Assembly (NCBI RefSeq): GCF_003967355.1
Contig: NZ_BIFH01000035.1
Coordinates: 62,001 to 126,000, forward strand
Direction of reading: 5' to 3'
Origin: Embleya hyalina
GTDB taxonomy: Bacteria; Actinomycetota; Actinomycetes; Streptomycetales; Streptomycetaceae
Length of the DNA: 64,000 bases
Numbering within the stretch: the first letter of the stretch is position 1; every line of letters begins with the position of its first letter. Under the pieces are notes generated by a model. That model did no database searches, had not been told where the DNA came from, and saw only the letters and a program-made list of their open reading frames with translations. The position numbers and the translations under genes are program-made. Below, one piece after another: positions 16,185-24,200 of the stretch.

Positions 16185-16757
16185 ATGACTGATGACACCA
16201 ACTCTCCCGATCCCTCCGGAGCTTCGGCTGCGGTGCTCGTGGACGAGACCCATGTTCACACGCTCGAAGAGCTTCAAGCCGAGGTCGCCAAATGGAAAGC
16301 CCTGAGCCGTAAGAACGAAACCGCGTTCAAGGCGGCCAGCACTGAGTTGGATGGAATTCGACAGTCGGCGATGAGTGACCAGGAGCGGGCCATCGAGGCC
16401 GCTCGAACCGAAGCACGGACCGCAGCTCTTTCCGAGGTCGGGAATCGCCTCGTCGAGGCGGAGCTTCGAGCCTCCGCCGCGGCAGTAGGGGCAACCCTTC
16501 CTGCCGCCGAATTCTTGAACACTGCCGCCTTTCTCGGCGCAGACGGCTCCCCGGACACGGAACGAATTTCCGCGTTCGTCTCCACCCTTCCCAAGTCTCC
16601 CGTCGAGCCGGTCTATGACCAGTCCCTCGGGCTGGGACGACAAGGCGCCGTGAGCGGCCAATACACCCGAGACGACCTGTCTCGAATGACTCGCGCTGAA
16701 CGTATCGAGGCCCGCAAGGCGGGAAAGCTCGACGCGCTCATGCGGGGTGACATCTGA
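16185..16757 (+). CDS. Capsid scaffolding protein
   Basis: 190 residues from ATG at 16185 (GGATGG upstream); an ATG at 16161 in frame would add eight residues. Long charged coiled coil (LEELQAEVAKWKALSRKNE, then ARTEARTAALSEVGNRLVEAEL) and a basic C-terminal end (RMTRAERIEARKAGKLDALM), which in scaffold proteins contacts the capsid subunit. Located between portal and major capsid genes. No protease domain. Confidence 0.8.
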   Translation: MTDDTNSPDPSGASAAVLVDETHVHTLEELQAEVAKWKALSRKNETAFKAASTELDGIRQSAMSDQERAIEAARTEARTAALSEVGNRLVEAELRASAAAVGATLPAAEFLNTAAFLGADGSPDTERISAFVSTLPKSPVEPVYDQSLGLGRQGAVSGQYTRDDLSRMTRAERIEARKAGKLDALMRGDI

Positions 16758-16777
16758 TCTAACAGACGAGGTCCTGC

Positions 16778-17854
16778 ATGGCAATTGAATCCGGCCCGAT
16801 CAAGGGCGTTTACACTCAGGCCGGCGACAAGCTCAATACGGGCGTCGCCGGTACCTTCATTCCGGAGATTTGGACTGACCAGCTCCTGGAAGACCTGGAG
16901 GAGGCTCTTGTCCTCGGGTCGGCGACGATCACCAACCGGAACTACGAAGGAGAGTTCCGCCGGGAGGGCGACGTCATCCGCATCCCGCACTTCGTTGACA
17001 CTGTCGACGACAAGGGGCGGGTTGGTGCCTACGGCTCGATCGGGGATGCCGACCGAGCCGAGCTTGAGTACATCAAGATGACCGTCAACAAGGGATCCTC
17101 GTTCCACCTGGAGATCGACGCCCTTCACCAGCTTCAGACCAAGGCCGGCATCGACCTCATGTCGGAGCTGATCCGCCAGCGAGGCAAGGCGCTCGCTCGC
17201 ACCATGGACAGGGTCATCGCCCAGACCATCGTTGCGGCCGTCGCGGGCAAGGACTCCAACGGTGTCGAAGCCATCAACGTGGCTCCCGCCGAGTTGGCAA
17301 AGTTGCCGGACCTGCACGGTGCCATCGACACGGCCGCGCTGCCGCAGTCCGTCAAGGACACCAAGGCTGTCAGCGTCTATGACTATGTCGTCGACATGCT
17401 TGAGCGGCTGGACGTTCGGAGCGCGCCGGAGGACAGTCGATACCTTTTCATCGCTCCGAAGTTGCGGAGTGCGATCCTGCGGGACAAGAAGTTCATCGAC
17501 GCCAGCCACTTCGGGCACGGCGTCATGCCGACCGGTGTGATCGGAACCATCCTCGGTGTGCCGGTCCGAGTAACGAACTCCCTTGGTGTGACGGCTGGTT
17601 TGCCTCAGCCGAAGCTCGGCGCCAAGCAGGGCCATGGCGTTCTGTCCGGCATCGACATGATCATGGGCTCCACTCAGGCCGTGTCGCTTGTGATTCCGCA
17701 CGCAGAGATGGACTCGTACCGGCCCGAGAAGAAGTTCGTGGACGCGATCAAGTCGCGAGTCATCTACGACACCAAGGTGATTCGCCCCGAGCAGATCATC
17801 GTGGCCAAGGCGGTTGAGGCCGACATCGCGGCGATCAACAAGCCGACCCCGTAG
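16778..17854 (+). CDS. Major capsid protein
   Basis: 358 residues. Starts MAIESGPIKGVYTQAGDKL, with FIPEIWTDQLLEDLEEALVL and GDVIRIPHF near the N-terminus and PTGVIGTILGVPVRVTNSLG in the C-terminal third, a pattern of the HK97/P22-fold coat proteins. Assembles the icosahedral head around the scaffold. Strong RBS and the position after the scaffold support the call. Confidence 0.88.
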   Translation: MAIESGPIKGVYTQAGDKLNTGVAGTFIPEIWTDQLLEDLEEALVLGSATITNRNYEGEFRREGDVIRIPHFVDTVDDKGRVGAYGSIGDADRAELEYIKMTVNKGSSFHLEIDALHQLQTKAGIDLMSELIRQRGKALARTMDRVIAQTIVAAVAGKDSNGVEAINVAPAELAKLPDLHGAIDTAALPQSVKDTKAVSVYDYVVDMLERLDVRSAPEDSRYLFIAPKLRSAILRDKKFIDASHFGHGVMPTGVIGTILGVPVRVTNSLGVTAGLPQPKLGAKQGHGVLSGIDMIMGSTQAVSLVIPHAEMDSYRPEKKFVDAIKSRVIYDTKVIRPEQIIVAKAVEADIAAINKPTP

Positions 17855-17862
17855 GGGGCCGC

Positions 17863-18459
17863 ATGTCAGTAAGTGTTGACGACGTGGCCGCCCGTTTGGG
17901 GCGGCCCGTCACCGACGAGGAACGGCCGCGGATCGGCGCCTTCCTCGTAGACGCCCTGGCCTTCGTCGAGGACTACACCGGTCGGGACTTCCAGCGCCGC
18001 GAGCACGAGAGTTTCACCGTGTCGGCCGGGCCGGATCCACAGATCTCCCTGCCCATTCGCTACCTGCATGAACTCGCCATCGAGTCTGTGCGGAGAACGG
18101 ACGGAACCGAGCTGCTGGGCTACACATTCGATGGCACCTCGCTTTGGCGAAGCGGGGGTTGGGGCTCGACAGCACAGGTTCGCGTAACGGGTACGTGGGG
18201 CTACTCCACGATCCCGGCGGTCGTACGGGCAACGGTATGCGCCGAGGTCATTCGGTGGCTGGCCATCTCGCCTGGCATCGTCAGCGAGCGGGTGGGCGAG
18301 GTCGAGGTCGAGTTCGGCTCGTCCTCGTCGGTTCAGTCGCTTTCCGCTTCAGCGCGAACATCGCTGCGAGGGTACCGCCGGCGCTTTGCAAGCCTCTCCG
18401 TGCGGCGGTCGTACGTTCCTCTGCACGTGGGGGGGCCGCCTGGTGCTCCTCGCTACTGA
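17863..18459 (+). CDS. Head-tail connector (adaptor) protein
   Basis: 198 residues. The start VDDVAARLGRPVTDEERPRIGAF and AFVEDYTGRDFQ matches HK97 gp6-like adaptors, which form a ring below the portal. Middle part beta-rich (VRVTGTWGYSTIPAVVRATVC). Lies right after the capsid gene, the normal place for this protein. Confidence 0.8.
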   Translation: MSVSVDDVAARLGRPVTDEERPRIGAFLVDALAFVEDYTGRDFQRREHESFTVSAGPDPQISLPIRYLHELAIESVRRTDGTELLGYTFDGTSLWRSGGWGSTAQVRVTGTWGYSTIPAVVRATVCAEVIRWLAISPGIVSERVGEVEVEFGSSSSVQSLSASARTSLRGYRRRFASLSVRRSYVPLHVGGPPGAPRY

Positions 18460-18772
18460 TCACATTGAGATCTACCGCGCCGAGCTGGTGGTCGACGCCT
18501 ACATGCATCGACGGGACTGGACATCGGCACATCTCGTCTGGTCCGGGCTTGCCCATGTGCAGCCCGACGGGGCGGCTGTCGAGTCCCGGTCCCCTGAGCG
18601 CGAGACAGCCGAGGAGCGACTACGCATCTGGTTGCCCCCGGGGGCCGTCGTCGACTCGGCGGACAGGGTTCTTCGCGGCGGCCACTGGTACGAGGTCCAG
18701 GGCGTGCCTCTTGCTTGGGCCCACGGATCCCTACGACATGTGCAGATCCGAGCCTGGCTGGTGAAGCACTGA
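18443..18772 (+). CDS. Head closure (stopper) protein
   Basis: 109 residues from GTG at 18443, overlapping the adaptor gene by 17 nt. Beta-rich, with HIEIYRAELV and VLRGGHWYEVQGVPLAW; the conserved WYEVxG segment is common in head completion proteins of this position (gp16-like). Seals the portal after packaging. Called from context and pattern. Confidence 0.65.
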   Translation: MLLATDHIEIYRAELVVDAYMHRRDWTSAHLVWSGLAHVQPDGAAVESRSPERETAEERLRIWLPPGAVVDSADRVLRGGHWYEVQGVPLAWAHGSLRHVQIRAWLVKH

Positions 18773-19128
18773 TGGCAGCCAAGAAGACGTTCGTTCTCCA
18801 CATGCTCCCGAGTTGGGAGCGGCCCATCCTCGCCTCCACCGAGACTCACCGCCTGGTCGAGACCACGACCGAGGACATCCTTCGGCTTGCCCGCCAGGGG
18901 GCCCCGCGGTCGCGCGGCGGGCGCTACCACTGGAACTCCATCCGGAACCACCTGTCCAGTGCCGTTCTTTCCGATCTCGACGGCTACTTCGGTCAGGTCA
19001 TCGTCGAGTTCGACCCGAGAGTTCGACACGCGATGCTGCAAGAGCTGGGCTATCGAGATCTCCGAGGCTCCCGGCATCCCGGTCGGCTCTACCTCAAAGC
19101 CGCCCTGGAGAAAGCGAGGATCGAATGA
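18772..19128 (+). CDS. Neck/tail-completion protein (HK97 gp10-like)
   Basis: 118 residues. ATG at 18772 overlaps the previous stop (TGATG). Helical with HHWN-type motif (RYHWNSIRNHLSS) and a basic end (LYLKAALEKARIE) that often closes gp10-like proteins. Its place between stopper and tail terminator genes supports the call. Confidence 0.6.
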   Translation: MAAKKTFVLHMLPSWERPILASTETHRLVETTTEDILRLARQGAPRSRGGRYHWNSIRNHLSSAVLSDLDGYFGQVIVEFDPRVRHAMLQELGYRDLRGSRHPGRLYLKAALEKARIE

Positions 19129-19134
19129 TGCTGA

Positions 19135-19521
19135 ATGATGCTTGATCCCGTTGCTCTCGTGGCCGGCTACCTGACGAGTTGCAGCGACGTTCCGGCGGCT
19201 GCCGTAACCGGAGATCTCCTCGACCGGCAGGCCGGCCAGACGAGCATTTACCTGCGCCACTCCGGCGGATTCCGGGTAACGCGACACCGTATGGACCGTG
19301 CCGACGTCGAGTACGACGTCTACCACGAACACCGGTCGGAGGCTTCCACTCTGTCTCGGGTGTGCCGGGATCTCCTCCTCGAAGACCTGCCGGGGCGCGT
19401 CGTCAACGGCGCCCTGGTCCTCGATGTCGTTGAGATCTCGTCTCCGCAGTACTACCCAGATCCCACTTCTCGTGAGCATGTCTACGGGGGCGAGGTCACT
19501 ATTTTCTATATCGAGAGCTAG
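19135..19521 (+). CDS. Tail terminator protein
   Basis: 128 residues: LDPVALVAGYLTSCSDVPAAAVTGDL at the start (kept in parts), then alternating strands (VEYDVYHEHRSEASTLSRVC) and SPQYYPDPTSREHVYGGEVT. This is the usual pattern of gpU-like proteins that cap the tail tube before joining the head. Immediately precedes the major tail gene. Confidence 0.65.
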   Translation: MMLDPVALVAGYLTSCSDVPAAAVTGDLLDRQAGQTSIYLRHSGGFRVTRHRMDRADVEYDVYHEHRSEASTLSRVCRDLLLEDLPGRVVNGALVLDVVEISSPQYYPDPTSREHVYGGEVTIFYIES

Positions 19522-19529
19522 GAGCCTGT

Positions 19530-20243
19530 ATGGCTAATGACGCACATCAGATCCGTTTCGCGCCTGCCGGTGCCCTCTATCTCGCTCCGGCTCCGAAGAA
19601 CACGCCAGGCGGTACTGTACTGCCGACCACGATCGGTGACGGCAAGACCGCTCCGGCAGGTTACAAGGATTTCGGGTACGCCGATGAATCCGGGGTGACG
19701 ATCACCCCACAGATCGAAACCGACCCTGTCAATGTCTGGCAGTCGGCCGTACCGGTTCTGTACAACGTCAAGGGCGCCTCGTTCAAGATCAAGGCCACCC
19801 TGATGCAGACCACGAAGATTACGACGGAACTGTTCTTCGGCGCACCGTGGAAGCCGGTTCTCGGTAACGACGGCAAAGAGACCGGAATTTTCCGCCTCGA
19901 CATCTCCTCGACTCCCGACCTGAGTGAGCTTTCTCTTGTTGTCGACTGGTCCGAACGTAACGTCATGTATCGATGCGTCATCGGTCGGGCCATGGTTTCC
20001 GATCGGGGTGCCATTCAGCTCCAGCGGACCGAGAACCAGAAGTACGAACTGACCATCGACGCCTTGGACTACTCGGGTTCGCTGGGTTACGTGCTCACCA
20101 ACGACGACATTAACGAGACCGGCAGTGTCGTTACCCCGGCCTCGGCGGCGTTGGCCGCCACCACCGTCGAACAGGGTGCGACCGTGAAGATCAACGGCTT
20201 GCACTTCAAGGCGGGCTCCAGTGTCACCGGAAAGGCGGCCTGA
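19530..20243 (+). CDS. Major tail tube protein
   Basis: 237 residues, beta-rich (ESGVTITPQIETDPVNVWQS, then SFKIKATLMQTTKITTEL). Forms the hexameric rings of the tail tube. The last part (VEQGATVKINGLHFKAGSSV) looks like the first strands of an IPT/TIG-type Ig domain and then stops; the missing half is in the next frame. So a longer form could arise by -1 frameshifting near the end. Confidence 0.85.
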   Translation: MANDAHQIRFAPAGALYLAPAPKNTPGGTVLPTTIGDGKTAPAGYKDFGYADESGVTITPQIETDPVNVWQSAVPVLYNVKGASFKIKATLMQTTKITTELFFGAPWKPVLGNDGKETGIFRLDISSTPDLSELSLVVDWSERNVMYRCVIGRAMVSDRGAIQLQRTENQKYELTIDALDYSGSLGYVLTNDDINETGSVVTPASAALAATTVEQGATVKINGLHFKAGSSVTGKAA

Positions 20244-20245
20244 CC

Positions 20246-20428
20246 ATGGCAAACACCCCCACCAAGATCACGTTTACCGCGCCGACGGCGGGTTCCGACG
20301 GCACGTTCGTGATGAGCGCGACCGTCGCCGCCGACTGTGCGCCGGGCGTTTACGCCATCACCGTCTCGGACGGCTCGGTCGAAGTCTCCGCCGGCACGCT
20401 CACCGTGACGGCGAAGGCCGGCGGCTGA
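20246..20428 (+). CDS. Ig-like domain half, probable frameshift extension of the major tail protein
   Basis: 60 residues: KITFTAPTAGSDGTFVMSA, then ADCAPGVYAITVSDGSVE. This is the second half of an IPT/TIG fold whose first half ends the tail protein. It is in the -1 frame relative to it; ATG at 20246 is two bases past the stop, with no clear RBS of its own. Either separately started or joined by frameshifting. Ig domains on tail tubes can bind cell-surface sugars. Confidence 0.65.
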   Translation: MANTPTKITFTAPTAGSDGTFVMSATVAADCAPGVYAITVSDGSVEVSAGTLTVTAKAGG

Positions 20429-20455
20429 CTCGGCTTCACCCCCTTTTCTTGTTGC

Positions 20456-20480
20456 GCCGGGGAGGGTTTGCCTCCCCGGC
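20456..20480 (+). terminator. Terminator after tail tube genes
   Basis: GCCGGGGAGG, loop GTTTG, CCTCCCCGGC, then TCTTCC. Perfect 10-bp stem; probably reduces read-through from the highly expressed head and tail tube genes. Confidence 0.6.
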
Positions 20481-20513
20481 TCTTCCATATCCGTTAGACC
20501 TCCGGGAGACACC

Positions 20514-20819
20514 ATGGCTACTGCGAAGCCCGCAACCCCTCGTAAGACCGCCCCGCGGAAGACGGCAGCCGCTCGAAAGGCCGAGGCGACCAAGAGCACC
20601 ACCTCTGTCGAACATGCCGGTGTCACGTATGAGATTCCGGCTGCACTCGATATGCCGGTCGGTATTCTGGAGGCCCAGGACGAGGTCGAGGCGATCCGCC
20701 TGATTCTCGGTCAGGATCAGTGGGACGCGTACAAGGCAACCGGCGCGACGATCGGCGACTTCTCCGTCTTCGCGGACAAGATCACCGCTGCCGCCGGGCA
20801 GGGTGACGCGGGAAACTGA
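20514..20819 (+). CDS. Tail assembly chaperone, short form (gpG-like)
   Basis: 101 residues. Basic Ala/Lys/Thr-rich start (KPATPRKTAPRKTAAARKA), then GVTYEIPAALDMPVGILEA and a helical end typical of tail chaperones (ILGQDQWDAYKATGATIGD). Ends in a slip site that allows the longer fused form with the next gene. Binds the tape measure protein before tail assembly. Confidence 0.8.
   Translation: MATAKPATPRKTAPRKTAAARKAEATKSTTSVEHAGVTYEIPAALDMPVGILEAQDEVEAIRLILGQDQWDAYKATGATIGDFSVFADKITAAAGQGDAGN
20810..20816 (+). promoter_or_regulatory. Programmed -1 frameshift site
   Basis: G_GGA_AAC in the reading frame of the short chaperone, immediately before its TGA at 20817. It is a canonical X_XXY_YYZ heptamer, as used in siphovirus gpG/gpGT genes. 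Confidence 0.85.
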
Positions 20820-21223
20820 TGGGAACCGTCCGTGCCATCGATCGGTTCGGTGACGAACTCGAAGCCGATTTCCTGGAGTTCTTCGGAATCGATCTGCTCG
20901 ACCTGTGGCGCGGGCGGCTGTCTCTACGACGAGTCGCCGTTCTCATCAAAGCATTGGGACTGAAGAACGGCCGTTCGAACTTTGTTGCGGCGGTCGACGA
21001 AAGCACCACGTGGTCCACGACGGACCACCTTCTTGCGCGCGTGTCAGACGCGCTCGAACTGAGCAATTTCATGTTCATCAAAGCCAACTCCGACGGATCG
21101 AACAACCTCGATCCGCCGTCGCCCATTCCGCGCCCGGGTGCTCCTGCGGCCCCGGCGCCCCCACAGGAATTCGCGTCCGGTGCCGAGGTGAGCGAATTCT
21201 TCGCGCGCATGAATTCCCTGTAG
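20819..21223 (+). CDS. Tail assembly chaperone, frameshift extension (gpT-like)
   Basis: 134 residues in the -1 frame relative to the short chaperone: FGDELEADFLEFFGIDLLDL, then RVAVLIKALGLKNGRS, a pattern widespread in gpT-like proteins. The C-terminus is Pro-rich. It can be made as a fusion through the slip site. Located, as always, directly before the tape measure gene. Confidence 0.8.
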   Translation: MGTVRAIDRFGDELEADFLEFFGIDLLDLWRGRLSLRRVAVLIKALGLKNGRSNFVAAVDESTTWSTTDHLLARVSDALELSNFMFIKANSDGSNNLDPPSPIPRPGAPAAPAPPQEFASGAEVSEFFARMNSL

Positions 21224-21226
21224 GAG

Positions 21227-24200
21227 ATGCCTATGGCGCGCGGGCCCATCAAGGTCGGCACCGGTTATATCGATATCATCCCGCAGTTGAATACCGCGGG
21301 AACGGCGGCGATGCGTGCCGAACTGACCCGAGAAATGCAGGCCGCCGGCGCCACAGCCGGCACCAGCATGCAGACCGGCATGACCCGGGGAGCCGCACAG
21401 GGGGCATCCCAGACCCGGCAAGCAGTGGCTCGCGAGGCCCGCGACTCACAGGCGACGCTGACACGAATCGAGCGGCAGATCACCGCCGAGTACGGCCAGC
21501 AGGCGGCAGCTCGCTTTCGCGCGTTCCGAGAAGCGGAGCTTGAGCGGCGATCCCTGCTTCAGGGAACGTCCCAGGCCACGCAGAGCGCGATCAGGCAGAC
21601 GGCTGCCGCCGAGGCCCAGGCGGCGCGCGAGCGACAGCGGCGCGTCGAGGACTCGGCCCGTATGGACCGGGAGCTGCACCGCGAACAGCTTCGCTTGGCG
21701 CGAGAGCAGACGACCAACCGCCTGACACAGAGTCAGATTGTGGACCGGGCCCATGCCCAGGCCCTCCGGGAGCAGGCTCGCCGAGAGTCCCAGGCGCAGG
21801 CCGAGGCTCAGCGCATGGGCCGCCTGCGGGTCCAGGCCGAGCGGATGATGCATGCCGACATCAGGTCGTCCGAGCAGGCCCTGTTGAGGGACTGGCAGCA
21901 GGGACAGCTTCAGCGACTCCGCGGCGAGGTCACCACGACCCAGGGGATCCAGGCCCAGCTTCGCGACCGCATCGCGGCTCAACGCACGGCGATGAACGAC
22001 GTGGCGAACACCCACACATCCGGACTGACGGCCGTGCGGGCTCAGTGGGACCAGACGTCCCAGGCAATGCAACGGGTGGGCACGAATGCCCAGGAGTTGG
22101 GGCGCTCGATCACGACGAGCCTGATCCTGCCTCTGACGACCGCGGCCGGTCTGCTGACCAATGTGGGTGTCAAGAGCGCGGACAGGAACTTTCTCTCGTC
22201 GGCGGGTCTGGCTCGTGCCGGGTTCGACCAGAAGCAGGTGGCCGAACGGCTCAAGAGCATCCAACAGTTCGCGGTGATGACCCCGTTCTCGCTGGAAGAC
22301 ATGATCGATAAGTTCATGCAGTATTCGCGGAACTTCGCGAACCATGACCCCCGGTTCGATGGCGAGGACCGAAACGCGAAGCTTGACGCCGGCAACACCG
22401 CCATGAAGCAGGCCGAAGCCCTGATCAAGGCGATTGCCGACGCCGCCGCGGCGTATGGCGTCATGGACCCCGAGCGGGTCAAGGGTGCGATGTACGCGGC
22501 CGACCTGTTGATGGACTACTCCAAGCTCAATACGCGTTCCCTCAAGCAGTTCACGCGCGGCACTGGTATTCCGATTCAGGAACTCGCGAAAATGGCGGGT
22601 TTCACGATCGAGCCAGGCAAGGGCAAGAACGCGGTGAAGAACGCCGAGATCGACGATTTCAACTCCCGGGCACAGTATGCCTATCAAGGCAAGCTGGATC
22701 AGTACAAGGCCGCCATGGAGCGCTGGGAGGCTATGAGCCCGGAAGAGCGCAAGGGAAAGGCCAAGCCCCAGGTGCCCTTGGCACCGAAGCTGAAGACACG
22801 CCTCGACGACGAGGAGGCGGAGGAAGAGGAGTCTGCGGCTTTCCTGGCCAAGATCCAGGAGCGTGGTGGACCCGGCGTCAGCAGCAAGCAGTTCTTCGAC
22901 AACTTCATCAAGTTCACGCAGGAAAAGACGATGAACGGCAAGCCGATCTCGGGTGCCGCGGTCGAACTTTCACAGGGATCCATCGGCGGCAAGATTCAAG
23001 GTCTCAAGGAGAAGACACAGCTCAGCCTCGGAAAACTGTTCGGCGACTTTGACCCGGAGACCGGGAAGTTCGAATGGACCGAACTCGGCCAGCGTGTTCA
23101 CGCCCTCGTGGGGAAGCTTGACGATATCGGTCAGGCTTTCAAGCCGACCGTCGTCACCCTCTTGGAGAACTTCTTCTCGGGCCTCGAAAAGGCCGGTGCC
23201 GGACTCCAATGGATCGCGGATGGCCTCAAGGCCCATCCTGTGCTCCGGGAGATGCTGGGCAAGTTCATCCAGATCCTTGCCATTGCCGCCCCGTTCATCA
23301 TCGCCTTCGGCATCCTCACCAAGGTCATCGGCAAGACCGGGAAACTGCTCGGCTCGATCGGCGGGGCGGCAGCAACGGCAGGGCGCGGAGCCCGCGGAGC
23401 CGGCCGCTTCGGAACCCAGGTGGCCAGCGGTGCGAATCGGTGGTCTCAGGGAGGCAGCTTCCGGGACGGCTACACGGACCGGCGGGACCGGTACCGGCAG
23501 CGGGACCAGGACCGCGCGAACCCGGGCGGCCGTGAGCTTCAGCGCTTGCAGAACGAGCTGCGCGACGTCGACAGCCGAATCGGCGCTCTGCGCCGGGAGA
23601 TGGCCGCCGTCAACAACGTCAGCCTGAACGACGTCATCAACACGTTGAGCGGTGCTGGTGGACGCAGTGTGGGTTCAGCGGCTCGCAACGCCGAGGACAT
23701 GGTTCGACGGGTCGGCACCCAGGGCATCCGGGACCTGAACGGGACCTCGCTGAACCCGACAATCCGCAACCTTGAAGGGGTCCGCGACAAGGCCGATGCA
23801 GTCGAGCGGGCTGTCAAGGCAATCAGCGCGGAAGTGGGGCAGCTCAACGGCCGGAGCCTCATCGGCTTGCGTGCCGAGTTCTCCACGACGACCAGTGCGG
23901 CCGACGGCCTCTACGAGAAGATCGGCCAAGGCACGGGTGCTACCAGCATCGCGGGCCGCGTCGGACTGCTGAACGGACGCACACTCTCGGGGATCCGCAG
24001 CGAGTTTGATCAGCTCACAGCGGCTGCCGACAGAACCTACGAAAAGGTCGGCCAAGGAACCGGTGCTACCAACCTGGCAGGCCGAATTGGCCTCCTGAAC
24101 GGCCGCACTCTCGCTGCCATCCGCGCAGAGTTCGAGGCGCTTACAGCCGCCGCAGACGGCGCCTACGAAAAGGTTGGCCAAGGTACGGGAGCCACATCGC

